Shown piece by piece: positions 9,983-18,872 of a stretch of DNA of 64,000 nt. Origin of the DNA: Desulfobacter curvatus DSM 3379 (GTDB lineage Bacteria; Desulfobacterota; Desulfobacteria; Desulfobacterales; Desulfobacteraceae). Position 1 is the stretch's first letter. Each line of letters begins with the position of its first letter. The translations under genes and the position numbers were made by a program. The stretch spans positions 1-64,000 of the forward strand of contig NZ_KB893001.1 in the NCBI RefSeq assembly GCF_000373985.1, given 5' to 3'. Under the pieces are notes generated by a model. That model saw nothing but the letters and a program-made list of their open reading frames with translations, did not search any database and was not told the DNA's origin.

Positions 9983-11879
9983 AATAACAAAAAGCACCGG
10001 ATCATTACAGGACAATACCATAAAGCTTCAAATAAGCTTGCGGGAGCCCCCTGTCTGGAAATCCTTGCACGAGGAGACAACCGTATCCCTTGGCTGCATT
10101 GACCGCTTTTGCTCACAAGCCTCCAGGGCCATTAATCAAAGCCTTCCTACGGGTAAGCTCGGCCGGACCGAAAGCGGTCTTTTAAAAGACCTGGGCGTCC
10201 TCATGTGCAACGAGTTGCTTCCCCCCACCATCAAAAAACGGTTGAGGGAAACTGAGAAAAAAACCTTAATCCTGACCCTTGACGAGAATCTGGTCCACAT
10301 ACCTTGGGAGCTGATCTATCTGAATAAACAGTTCCTTTGCCTCAAATTCTGTATGGGGCGCTGGGTAAAGACCCAGTGGGATCTGAACAGGATCGCAAGA
10401 CAGGTCCCGACGGATGATTGTAAACTGTGGATCATTGCCAATCCTGATGGGGATCTGCCCCGTGCCGGAAAAGAGGGATTGAACATTTTTCGGAAATGTT
10501 CTTGTCTGGAAAATTGTGTTAAAACAGCACCCTTGTCCTCTGAAATCAGCCGGGACGAGTTGTTTTTAAAGCTGACGGATTTCGACATCATTCATTTTGC
10601 GGGCCATGTCCACTATGATCATGAGCATCCGTCTTCCAGCGCAATCAAGCTCAAAGACAGTGTGTTTAAGGCAGAGGAATTTGCAAAACTGGAGGGCGGG
10701 TCTGCCATGCCGTCCCTGGTTTTTCTCAATGCTTGCCAGTCAGCTTACAACAAGAATACGGACACCCGGAACAAAGATGCAGCATTCGGCCTGACCGATG
10801 CTTTGATACGATCCGGGGTACAGCACTATATCGGTACGTTATGGAAAGTGTCAGATATCCACAGCAGTAATTTTGCTTTGAATTTTTATGACTATTTTTT
10901 CAACGGCTATAGCGTGGGAGAAGCCGTAAACCTTGCCCGGAAAAAATCGGCTGAAACTAAGAATGATCTTTCCTGGGCAAGCTATGTGCTCTATGGCGAT
11001 CCCCAGGCAACCTATTTTTCTCAAACCGCTTTTTCGCCCCGGTCAACGAATGAAGAAAACAGCCCGTTACCCGGGGAAAAAGAAAAAATCAGAAACCGGT
11101 CCGATGAGGAGCCTTCTATCTCTGCAACCGCCGGCAAACCCTCGGCAAAAAACAAAAAGCGCCGTATGGCGATTGTTGCTCTGGTATGCATCATCACAGC
11201 CGGACTTTTAACCGTGGGCCGAAGTTATCTTCAAAAAGCCCCGGACCATTGGAGCATGCCTGTGACGATGTCCGTGTCCGTCATGGAACCCTCTGATGAA
11301 ACGGCTAAATTTGCGGCCCATGTCCTGGAAAGTCAATTGCATGAAAAATGCCCCCATATACAGCTTTTAGAACGAACCGACTGGCAGGTGCTGAAACAGG
11401 AATATGACATCATGTCGTCACGGCTGGTTCCCCGGCGTAATAAAATTACCCCCGAGCTTTTAACTGCAGAACTTTTTCTAATCATTGATGTCAACAATGC
11501 ATCAAATCCGCCGACACTTCTCATGCGCCTGGCAGAGACCAGAACAGGCAGCATCAAACACAATTTCAATGAACCCCTGTACGACACGCTTTTCACGGAA
11601 CAAAAAAAGCGCCTTTGTGAAACGGTTATAAAGACCCTTGAAAAAGAATATCCCCTGAAAGGCCGCATTGTAAAGCTTGATGGCGGTAACATCATCTTAA
11701 ACATCGGCCATGATCAAGGTGTCCGGCCGGGGCAGCGTTTTGAAGTGGTTGAAAATGGAACGATTCTAAAAATAGAGAAAAGCGATGATATAAAGGCCCG
11801 TACAAGCCTTGCCAGGCAGGAACAGGCAGGCAATGCCCCATTAACAGATGGCCGGCGTGTCCGCAGGGTATACCCCTGA
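9957..11879 (+). CDS. Membrane-anchored CHAT-domain (caspase-like) protease with periplasmic C-terminal domain
   Basis: The first ~370 residues form a CHAT domain: an N-terminal strand/helix region with IPWELIYL, catalytic His in IIHFAGHVHYD (about residue 217) and catalytic Cys in FLNACQSA (about residue 260), then IGTLWKVSD and ASYVLYGDPQ, all typical. A polar linker follows, then basic residues KNKKRR and one transmembrane helix (MAIVALVCIITAGLLTVG, about 403-420). The remaining ~220 residues would be periplasmic and end with a FlgT/SH3-like beta domain (DGGNIILNIGHDQGVRPGQRF). Topology is therefore protease inside, sensor outside. Alternative ATG codons occur at 9948 and 9957; the latter has a weak GGGATGG upstream. 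It overlaps the anti-sigma gene. Likely role: relays an envelope signal to the sigma/anti-sigma pair. Confidence 0.85.
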   Translation: MNSRTIHLEITKSTGSLQDNTIKLQISLREPPVWKSLHEETTVSLGCIDRFCSQASRAINQSLPTGKLGRTESGLLKDLGVLMCNELLPPTIKKRLRETEKKTLILTLDENLVHIPWELIYLNKQFLCLKFCMGRWVKTQWDLNRIARQVPTDDCKLWIIANPDGDLPRAGKEGLNIFRKCSCLENCVKTAPLSSEISRDELFLKLTDFDIIHFAGHVHYDHEHPSSSAIKLKDSVFKAEEFAKLEGGSAMPSLVFLNACQSAYNKNTDTRNKDAAFGLTDALIRSGVQHYIGTLWKVSDIHSSNFALNFYDYFFNGYSVGEAVNLARKKSAETKNDLSWASYVLYGDPQATYFSQTAFSPRSTNEENSPLPGEKEKIRNRSDEEPSISATAGKPSAKNKKRRMAIVALVCIITAGLLTVGRSYLQKAPDHWSMPVTMSVSVMEPSDETAKFAAHVLESQLHEKCPHIQLLERTDWQVLKQEYDIMSSRLVPRRNKITPELLTAELFLIIDVNNASNPPTLLMRLAETRTGSIKHNFNEPLYDTLFTEQKKRLCETVIKTLEKEYPLKGRIVKLDGGNIILNIGHDQGVRPGQRFEVVENGTILKIEKSDDIKARTSLARQEQAGNAPLTDGRRVRRVYP

Positions 11880-12064
11880 CCCCTTTTTTCTATTCTATTT
11901 CTTTTAGAAATGTCTTGAAATATTATTATCGGCATTTTATATTGCGGCAGCATATGATCGCTACGCACATGATATAACTTATTGATTTTGTAGTCTGTTT
12001 TTCTATTATCAACTTCATGTTCTGATTGTGGACAGAACATGGGAGGTTACCCCTCAGGAGCCAA

Positions 12065-13450
12065 ATGATTTTTAGAACACAGGTTTTTTTCTTACTTTCC
12101 CTGGTTTGGGGATTAATGATTTTTAGACCTGTGTCTGCCAACTCCCAAAATGCCACACCGGCTGACAGCAATATTAACTTTGCATTTTCACCTAATCCTG
12201 TGGGATCAGGAGCAAGGGCGTTGGGTTTTGGAGCTTTTATCGCAGTGGCGGATGATGCCACGGCAGCCTCGTGGAACCCCGGGGGACTTATCCAGCTGAA
12301 AACAGCGGAGATATCCCTGGTGGGAAACTATAGCTGCCAAAAGGAAGATTACACCTTTTTAGATCATCCTGAAGCAAACGGTTCGCATTCTACGTCTTCA
12401 ACAGACCTTAATTATCTGAGTTTTACTTATCCTTTCACGCTTTGGAACCGCAACATGGTCGTATCAATCAATTACCAGCGACTTTATGATTTTACGCTCG
12501 AAGAACGTTATCAATATAAATCCCAGGGCCTTGATCCGGACACTTTGACACCCATTGATGGCTTATATCTTGATAATCAGGGACGTTATCATCAATCAGG
12601 CAGTCTTTCAGCCGTAGGCATTGCCTTCGGGTTTGAAATCATTCCCCGGCATCTTTCTGTTGGCATTACGGTCAATATCTGGGATGATGATCTCTGTGAC
12701 AATAGCTGGGAACAAACCGAAGTAGAGTCATCTGTGGTTTCCTATTCCTATTTTAATTATGTTTCTATGCTTGACACTGTGATACGTCATAATTTTGTTT
12801 TTCAAGGATTAAACTATAATTTAGGGTTGCTGTGGCGCAGCAGGAGTAGAAAATTTTCCCTGGGTGCCGTCTATAAATCGCCGTTTACGGCCGACCTGAA
12901 ACATACATTTGATAGCCAAGTGACTACTACAGACAACGGCCAAGTTGCCCGTGAGTCTACGCATATAGTCTTGGAAGAAAAGCTGGAGATGCCCATGTCT
13001 TATGGCCTAGGCGCAGCCTACCGTTTTTCCGACAGATTCACGATTTCAGCAGATGTTTACAGGACCCATTGGGAAAAATTTCTTTTAAATCAGGAAGACG
13101 GAACAAAGATTTCAGCCGTAACTGCCAAGCCCGAGGGGCAATCTGATGTTGATCCCACCTGCCAGGTCAGATTAGGCGCTGAATATCTTTGGATCAACAG
13201 GAATAAACATTTTGTAATTCCATTAAGAATGGGGCTTTTTTATGATCCCTCTCCTGCAGATAAAAAACCGGATGATTATTACGGATTCAGCCTGGGGACA
13301 GGATTTGCCAAGGGAAGATTTGTTTTTGACATTGCTGCGCAATATCGTTTTGGCAGGAATGTGGGTGACTCGGTTTTTCCAGACCACAACTTTTCCCAGG
13401 ATGTGGATGAATTAAACGTTTATTCATCCATTATCGTCCATTGGGATTAA
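12065..13450 (+). CDS. Outer-membrane beta-barrel protein, OmpP1/FadL-UPF0164-like
   Basis: The start at 12065 is chosen because AGGAG lies five bases upstream and a signal peptide follows at once (MIFRTQVFFLLSLVWGLMIF...SAN). The mature N-terminus has the hallmark NPVGSGARALGFGAFIAVADDATAASWNPGGL-type segment of FadL/UPF0164/PorV-like barrels. Alternating amphipathic strands with aromatic girdles follow (YGLGAAYRFSDRFTISADVY, FDIAAQYRFG), and the final residues are YSSIIVHWD. It lies 185 bp after the CHAT gene on the same strand. It may be an effector of the cluster, for example a surface pore or export helper. Whether it shares the operon is uncertain. Confidence 0.8.
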   Translation: MIFRTQVFFLLSLVWGLMIFRPVSANSQNATPADSNINFAFSPNPVGSGARALGFGAFIAVADDATAASWNPGGLIQLKTAEISLVGNYSCQKEDYTFLDHPEANGSHSTSSTDLNYLSFTYPFTLWNRNMVVSINYQRLYDFTLEERYQYKSQGLDPDTLTPIDGLYLDNQGRYHQSGSLSAVGIAFGFEIIPRHLSVGITVNIWDDDLCDNSWEQTEVESSVVSYSYFNYVSMLDTVIRHNFVFQGLNYNLGLLWRSRSRKFSLGAVYKSPFTADLKHTFDSQVTTTDNGQVARESTHIVLEEKLEMPMSYGLGAAYRFSDRFTISADVYRTHWEKFLLNQEDGTKISAVTAKPEGQSDVDPTCQVRLGAEYLWINRNKHFVIPLRMGLFYDPSPADKKPDDYYGFSLGTGFAKGRFVFDIAAQYRFGRNVGDSVFPDHNFSQDVDELNVYSSIIVHWD

Positions 13451-13534
13451 CAAAAAATTGTGTAAGAAGCACCGGGATTACGCATATATTTTCATATCAC
13501 CGTAATTTAACCGCATAAAGGAGGATGAAAGAAA

Positions 13535-14146
13535 ATGAGAAAACATGATTCTGCAAGCAAATTTTTGTCAACACTGCTATGCCTGATTGCCTGCATCGTT
13601 TTTATTCTGCAGGGATGTGGAAAAGTTCCTGACCCCGGTAGTAAACCAACCATTGAAGAGATGGCTTCTGCCATTCACAGTAAAACCCAGGCCAATTTGA
13701 TGCAAGCAGCAGACAAGATGGGCCAGACTATTGAAGAGAGAATTAACAAAATTAAAATCGGGGCAGACAAGGACACCTTTATCAGTTTTGTGCTCTCCGA
13801 CTCCTTCCCTGGTAAATCCATGGATGGACAAATCGTTGGTTTTGTTGATGCGTCAGGATATGGTGAAAGATTGCCTGACGGGCAATACGGTATTAGAATT
13901 TCTTTTGGTGAAAAGAATTTCAATAGGCAAAGTGAATTCATCAAAAAGCAAAGTGAATTCATTAACGTAAAAAATGGAGAAAGCTATTTTTTTGACACGA
14001 AGATTGAAATAATAGAAGATCCTGATGGAGGATATGTCAGTGAATTCAGTGTAGAAAAAGGCTGCACAAAGCTTTCGTTTATTAAGAAAACCTTTCATGG
14101 TGACCTTGTGAGGTGTACGATCTGTCTGGATTGCCCGTCGTGTTAA
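13535..14146 (+). CDS. Small lipoprotein of unknown function
   Basis: A 203-residue protein with a signal peptide and lipobox-like FILQGCGKV (Cys28). The mature part has a helical segment (MASAIHSKTQANLMQAADKMGQTIEERINKIK) followed by beta-rich sequence, and ends in CTICLDCPSC, a Cys-rich tail that could bind metal or form disulfides. AAAGGAGG precedes the ATG. A 15-bp direct repeat (CAAAGTGAATTCATC/T, about 13928-13962) encodes the tandem peptide QSEFIKKQSEFI and may be a recent small duplication. It is last in the plus-strand cluster. No family was recognised. Confidence 0.65.
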   Translation: MRKHDSASKFLSTLLCLIACIVFILQGCGKVPDPGSKPTIEEMASAIHSKTQANLMQAADKMGQTIEERINKIKIGADKDTFISFVLSDSFPGKSMDGQIVGFVDASGYGERLPDGQYGIRISFGEKNFNRQSEFIKKQSEFINVKNGESYFFDTKIEIIEDPDGGYVSEFSVEKGCTKLSFIKKTFHGDLVRCTICLDCPSC

Positions 14147-14225
14147 AATTAATCTTGTAAATTGTCTAATCAAATGTAATCGGTTTTAGATTGATGATTC
14201 TTGGATTAATGAATAAAACCAACAG

Positions 14226-14253
14226 CGGCTGCAAGGAGATTTCCATGCAGCCG
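14226..14253. terminator. Hairpin between convergent genes
   Basis: CGGCTGCA and TGCAGCCG pair perfectly around a 12-nt loop, between the lipoprotein and the convergent GAF gene. There is no strong T-tract. It is probably a bidirectional terminator. Confidence 0.6.
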
Positions 14254-14277
14254 CCAACGGTTAAAGCGTTTTATTGA

Positions 14278-14895
14278 TTAATAATCGCAAATGGACTGGT
14301 CAACACTGGTGGGGACACCTTCATACGGGGTCCATTTGTTGACGTTGAAACTTGACGAATCCCTCATATTTTTTAATACTTCTATGCTGGTTTTGTACCC
14401 TTTGTACATCCGGCACATATCCATGGCCATACCACAGATCAGTGCAACCGCCTGGGTCACGGTGACATCCTCCTGGGAAAATTCCCATGGCTCGGCTGTG
14501 TAAACCCGTAATGCACCGATAATTTTGTTATGGCTGATAATGGGTACACCCAGCAACGAGGCGATCCCTTCTTTTTTCGCTGCTTCAGGATACTCAATCC
14601 GGGGATCATCCATGACATCGTAAATGGCAATGGGAACTGCATCCTTGGCTTCTTTGATTGCCTGTTTAAAATGGGTCGGCCCTTTTTCAAGATATTCCTG
14701 GCTCAGACCGGAAGATCCTACCAGGCCCAACTCTCCGGTATCCCTGTTGACCAGAAAGACACAGCAGCCCTTGGCATTGAACACGCTTTTCACACTTTCG
14801 GCGGTAATCATGGCAACTTCTTCCTGATCTTTGCACTGGGAAATCGCCGTGGTCAAACGGGTAAGGGTTTCGTAATGAAGTTCGTGGGTCTCCAT
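14278..14895 (-). CDS. GAF-domain protein
   Basis: A 205-residue cytoplasmic protein. Residues ~20-155 form a GAF domain: LTTAISQCKDQEEVAMITAE, GCCVFLVNRDTGELGLVGSSGL, ASLLGVPIISHNKIIGALRVYT and FSQEDVTVTQAVA. It carries no output domain. The C-terminal 50 residues are polar. AAAGGAGAA precedes the ATG. It stands alone between two terminator hairpins. Ligand unknown; it may work with a partner kinase or cyclase encoded elsewhere. Confidence 0.8.
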   Translation of the reverse strand: METHELHYETLTRLTTAISQCKDQEEVAMITAESVKSVFNAKGCCVFLVNRDTGELGLVGSSGLSQEYLEKGPTHFKQAIKEAKDAVPIAIYDVMDDPRIEYPEAAKKEGIASLLGVPIISHNKIIGALRVYTAEPWEFSQEDVTVTQAVALICGMAMDMCRMYKGYKTSIEVLKNMRDSSSFNVNKWTPYEGVPTSVDQSICDY

Positions 14896-15197
14896 AGCTT
14901 TCTCCTTTTCTTTTAAAGTTAAAAGGTTGCACTATAATCAACTGGTTTCAGAGCGTTTTAAAATGATTTCAGCGGTACCTGATGATCACACGAAATGCGG
15001 TGCAAGAGAAATGAAATGACCAAAAAAACCAGTAGTGTAGCAATAAGCAGGATAACGATCAAAGTAGAACTTAGTATGGATCTAATATATCTGATTCATT
15101 CAAGAAGGTCAAAGGGAATCTTGTCTTGTTTGCCCAACCCGAATACCTAAAAAGAGATAGTTGATATGGAATAATAAAATAACCGGTGTCCAAAAGC
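14896..15197. other. Non-coding stretch downstream of ileS
   Basis: About 300 bases between the GAF gene start and the ileS terminator. It must hold the promoter for the GAF gene. I see no open frame, RNA gene or repeat in it. Confidence 0.4.
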
Positions 15198-15236
15198 AGA
15201 TCGCCCCGCCTACTGAATAGGGCGATCTGTTTTTTT
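15198..15236. terminator. Terminator hairpin after ileS
   Basis: AGATCGCCC pairs with GGGCGATCT just past the ileS stop codon. The longer T-run (GTTTTTTT) lies on the plus-strand side. The minus strand has a short GCTTTTGG, so the hairpin could work in both directions. Confidence 0.7.
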
Positions 15237-15241
15237 AAGAG

Positions 15242-18200
15242 TTATCTTACGGGGATTATCTGAATTTTGATCGTGCCGTCTTTATCTTTAAGCTCTGCCC
15301 CTGGCTTGAGTATCCGGCTTTCAATCCTTTCGGCCAGAGCCTGAACCATGAGCCAATCCTTGTGGGCGGCAAAGCTGTCGCTGTAATCTCCACCCACTTC
15401 GATGCAAAGAACGATTCTTTGGTCATAGGGCAGGCCCATCTGCTTTCTTAAATCCTGGATGATCCTATTGAGATTACGGGCCAGCCCTTCCAATTTCATC
15501 TCCCTGGAAATTTCCAGATTAAGGGATAATACAAGCCCCTGGCCGGACCAGACCGTTTCCTTTTTATCCAGCGCCGAGAATTCCTCAACATAATCCGCCC
15601 GGTCAATCCTGTGGCCGTCCACCATGAGGCCGTCTTCACCGTCTTTGGTAAACTCTCCACGGTCAACCCGAAGCATCACTGTTTTGAAGTTTGCCCTGAA
15701 TACCGGTCCGAGCGTCTTGGTGTTTAGACGGATCTTTTTTTGAGCAAAACTTCCAATATCCTGTTCAAACCGGATGGCTTTTACGTTAAGCTGGTGCTTG
15801 ATCAAGGATGAAAAACGCTCAAGATCATCGTGTGCCAATCCTGCCACCCGAATGAAGGGCAGGGGCTGTCTCAGATTGATCCGGGCTTTTTCCCTGAGGC
15901 TTCTGCCGCCTTCGATCAGCGCTCTGACCTGACCCACGGCCTGGTTTAGTTTCGTATCCAGCCGCCCGGTAACAGGCGTTGGCCAGTCCGCCAAATGGAC
16001 GGATTCCCCGGTCAAATGACGATGGATGTACTCAGTGGTAAAGGGAATAAAAGGTGCACAAATGCAAGCGGCCTCCACCAACACAGTGTAAAGGGTGTTA
16101 AAGGCTGCGGCCGAGTCCGGGTTAATTTCGTCCACCCAGAACCGTTCCCGGTTATTGCGGATGTACCACCCGGACAAAGTTTCAATGAAATCCAGAATCG
16201 TTGCATAGCACCGGGGAAGCGCATATGCCTCTGTTGCCCGGGCCACTTCCTGCTTCAGGGTCTCAAGCACACTCAGAATATGGCGGTCTGCCATATTGGC
16301 GTCCGGGTCGTCGGGCAATTGAATCTTCTCCGGTGCATATCCTTTGGCCAGATCCGCATAGGAGGTGAAAAAATGGAAGCTGTTCCACAGCGGAATCAAG
16401 TATCGCCGCACCGCGTCCTTTACCCCTTTTTCCGAAAACCGGATATCCGCCCCTTTGACAACCGCCGAAGAGAGTAGATAGATCCTCAGACCGTCACTGC
16501 CATGGGCCTCAACCACCTTCATGGGATCGGGGAAATTTTTCAGGCTCTTGGACATCTTTCTGCCGTCGTCGGCCAGGATAACCCCATGGCAGATGGCGTT
16601 TTCAAAGGGATGCTTTTCCATGATTGCGGCGGACTCCACCATGAGGGTGTAAAACCATCCCCGTGTCTGAGCCACGTACTCCACGATGAAGGACGCCGGA
16701 AAGTTTTGTTCGAATCCCTTGCGGTTCTCAAAGGGGAAATGCACCTGGGCATAGGGCATGGCTCCGGACTCAAACCAGCAGTCCAGCACCTCGGGCACCC
16801 GGGTCATCAGGCCTTCACAGCCCGATTTCGTGCAGCCAAAACGGATATTGTCGCAGTTAGGGCGGTGCAGGTCCGTAACATTTTGGCCTGATACCCTTGA
16901 AAGTTCTCCAAGACTTCCCGGCACAAATTCGGCCTTGCAGATATCACACTGCCATACCGGGATGGGGCTGCCCCAGAACCTGTTCCGGCTGATGGCCCAG
17001 TCCCTGGCCCCTTCCAGCCATCTGCCGAACCGCCCCTCTTTGATATGGCCGGGAATCCAATTAATATTCAGGTTCTGTTCAGACATGATCTTTTTGAATG
17101 CCGTGACCTTTACATACCAGGAGCTGATGGTCCTGTAGATCAATGGATGGTCGCAGCGCCAGCAATGGGGATAGGAATGGCGATAGCTTTCATGTGAGAA
17201 CACCTGCCCCTTCTCCTTGAGATGCTTGATGATCAGGGCGTTGGACTGGAACACATCTGTCCCGGCCAACTCTCCGGCAGCCCGGGTAAAGCATCCGTCC
17301 GGTCCCACAGGGTCAAAGCTTTCGATTCCTGCACCCCGGCAGAGGTTAAAGTCCTCTTCCCCAAAGGCCGGGGCTGTATGGACGATGCCTGTGCCGGAGC
17401 CTGCTTCCACGTATTCTGCAGCCAGGATGGAGAACCTCTTTTCCTCCCCGGATGGGTTCTCAGGCGCTTTATCTGCAAAATCAAAGAGCGGGACGTAGGA
17501 TCGGCTCACAAGCTCCTTGCCCTTGAAGCGTTTGACGATTTCTGCGCCTTTGAGATGCCGGGCATAGCTGTCAAGCCGTGCCTCGGCCAGGACAAGCTTA
17601 CCCAAATTTTCTTTTTCCACCAGGCAGTAATCAAGGTCCGGGTTCACGGCCAGCGCCAGGTTGGCCGGCAGGGTCCAGGGCGTGGTGGTCCAGGCCAGAT
17701 AAAAAAGTTCAGGATCTTTGCTGTCCCTAAAGGCCACTGTCACCGCAGGGGCATCTCGCAGACGGAAAGAGTCATCCAGGCCGGTCTCAAAGTTGGACAG
17801 AGGGGTCTGACACCGGTTGCAATAAGGAACCACTTTGAGACTCTCATAGATCAGTCCCTTGTCGTAAAGGCGTTTGAAGACCCACATCACGCTTTCCATA
17901 TAGGGGAGATCCATGGTCCGGTACTGGCGGCCAAAATCCACCCACCGGCCGATCCGGTCTATAACGGCCTCCCAACTGTCGGCGTATTTCAGAACAATAT
18001 CTGCGCAGGCCTGGTTGAACCGGTCAATGCCGTAGTCTTCAATGGCCTGTTTTCCGCTGATGCCCAATTTTTTTTCAATTTCGTATTCAATGGGCAGCCC
18101 GTGGCAGTCCCAGCCCCACCTTCGATCCACAAAGCGTCCCTGCATGGTGAAAAATCTTGGAATGGTGTCCTTGATATAGGAGGTCAGGATATGGCCATAG

Positions 18201-18361
18201 TGGGGCATGCCCGTGGCAAACGGTGGACCGTCGTAAAAGATATAAGGCGTTTTGTCTTTGTTTTTCTCAAGGGATTTTTTAAAAATCCCTTGTTTTTTCC
18301 AAAAATCGAGGATTTCTTCCTCCATCTTTGGAAAAGAGATGGATGAGGGTACGGGTACCAT
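15242..18361 (-). CDS. ileS: Isoleucyl-tRNA synthetase
   Basis: A 1039-residue class I synthetase that charges tRNA-Ile with isoleucine. It shows the HIGH-type signature (GMPHYGHIL, near residue 50), the editing-domain region (GTGIVHTAPAFGEEDF, WTTTPWTLPANLAL), the KMSKS motif (DGRKMSKSLKNF) and the anticodon-binding C-terminal region. The length and the sequence WGWDCHGLPIEYEIEKKLGISGK fit the long IleRS class, in which many bacterial enzymes are eukaryote-like. The ATG at 18361 is preceded by a 340-nt leader with all parts of a T-box riboswitch, so expression should rise when tRNA-Ile is uncharged. Confidence 0.97.
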   Translation of the reverse strand: MVPVPSSISFPKMEEEILDFWKKQGIFKKSLEKNKDKTPYIFYDGPPFATGMPHYGHILTSYIKDTIPRFFTMQGRFVDRRWGWDCHGLPIEYEIEKKLGISGKQAIEDYGIDRFNQACADIVLKYADSWEAVIDRIGRWVDFGRQYRTMDLPYMESVMWVFKRLYDKGLIYESLKVVPYCNRCQTPLSNFETGLDDSFRLRDAPAVTVAFRDSKDPELFYLAWTTTPWTLPANLALAVNPDLDYCLVEKENLGKLVLAEARLDSYARHLKGAEIVKRFKGKELVSRSYVPLFDFADKAPENPSGEEKRFSILAAEYVEAGSGTGIVHTAPAFGEEDFNLCRGAGIESFDPVGPDGCFTRAAGELAGTDVFQSNALIIKHLKEKGQVFSHESYRHSYPHCWRCDHPLIYRTISSWYVKVTAFKKIMSEQNLNINWIPGHIKEGRFGRWLEGARDWAISRNRFWGSPIPVWQCDICKAEFVPGSLGELSRVSGQNVTDLHRPNCDNIRFGCTKSGCEGLMTRVPEVLDCWFESGAMPYAQVHFPFENRKGFEQNFPASFIVEYVAQTRGWFYTLMVESAAIMEKHPFENAICHGVILADDGRKMSKSLKNFPDPMKVVEAHGSDGLRIYLLSSAVVKGADIRFSEKGVKDAVRRYLIPLWNSFHFFTSYADLAKGYAPEKIQLPDDPDANMADRHILSVLETLKQEVARATEAYALPRCYATILDFIETLSGWYIRNNRERFWVDEINPDSAAAFNTLYTVLVEAACICAPFIPFTTEYIHRHLTGESVHLADWPTPVTGRLDTKLNQAVGQVRALIEGGRSLREKARINLRQPLPFIRVAGLAHDDLERFSSLIKHQLNVKAIRFEQDIGSFAQKKIRLNTKTLGPVFRANFKTVMLRVDRGEFTKDGEDGLMVDGHRIDRADYVEEFSALDKKETVWSGQGLVLSLNLEISREMKLEGLARNLNRIIQDLRKQMGLPYDQRIVLCIEVGGDYSDSFAAHKDWLMVQALAERIESRILKPGAELKDKDGTIKIQIIPVR

Positions 18362-18374
18362 CTATTATTGCTCC

Positions 18375-18708
18375 TTTTCAGTTTTACGGACGAAGCAAAA
18401 AAAACCTTTTGTTCTTCGTCCTTTCATCAATTCAATGTAAGGACGAAAAACAAAAGGCTTTCCGCGGTACCACCTTACTTCGGTCATGGAAGATCAGATT
18501 CCATGCCGCACTCATCAGGGGACCATCATCCCCCTTACCCTTTACGCAGGCAACACGGCCCGGATTACTTTTGCCCTCTGCACAGACAGGTTCATCCAAG
18601 CTGCTCAGGAGTGATTTTCAAACAGACTTATGTCAGCCGCCTTCCAGCCCATGGGCAGCTTTCTCTGTTGACACAGCCCCTGTTTTACTCTTCTCCGTCA
18701 TCGCAATT
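18375..18708 (-). promoter_or_regulatory. T-box riboswitch controlling ileS (Ile AUC specifier)
   Basis: Read on the minus strand, the leader contains a Stem I start (GATGACGGAGAAGAGTA, near 18701). A specifier-loop candidate follows with AUC, an Ile codon, at 18613-18615 in GAAAATCACTCCTGAG. Then comes the T-box AAGGTGGTACCGCGG (18462-18476), which pairs with the tRNA acceptor end when uncharged, and an intrinsic terminator. These are the canonical T-box elements in order. The specifier agrees with the downstream gene. Stem II/III boundaries were not resolved by eye. Confidence 0.93.
18397..18457 (-). terminator. Regulated intrinsic terminator of the ileS T-box
   Basis: On the minus strand CCTTTTGTTTTTCGTCC (from 18457) pairs with GGACGAAGAACAAAAGG and is followed by eight T. 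Its 5' arm starts only a few bases after the T-box sequence. That allows the alternative antiterminator fold. Confidence 0.92.
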
Positions 18709-18714
18709 AAATTT

Positions 18715-18743
18715 ATAATGGGGAACAAATTGGGGGTTGTCAA
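18715..18743 (-). promoter_or_regulatory. ileS: Sigma-70-type promoter of ileS
   Basis: Minus strand: TTGACA (18738-18743), a 17-nt spacer, then CATTAT (18715-18720). Transcription would start around 18708, right at the T-box leader. Confidence 0.7.
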
Positions 18744-18872
18744 TAATTTTTAAAGGCCGTCAGCGTGAAAAGGATGTCAAGGCGAGGAAGGCACGGCAGC
18801 ACCGGAACAGTGCGCCGTGCAAAAAGAAAAAAACAAGGAAGGGTCAGGGCAAGGAGAGAAAGTAAGGAAGGA

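Noticed and set aside
8671..11879. Type III-E CRISPR (Craspase) locus
   Set aside because: A CHAT protease and a sigma factor are present, but there is no repeat-spacer array, gRAMP effector or Csx30-like gene in the window.
17222..18346. Long open frame antisense to ileS
   Set aside because: It is the mirror of a highly conserved gene, with no ribosome site or recognisable motif.
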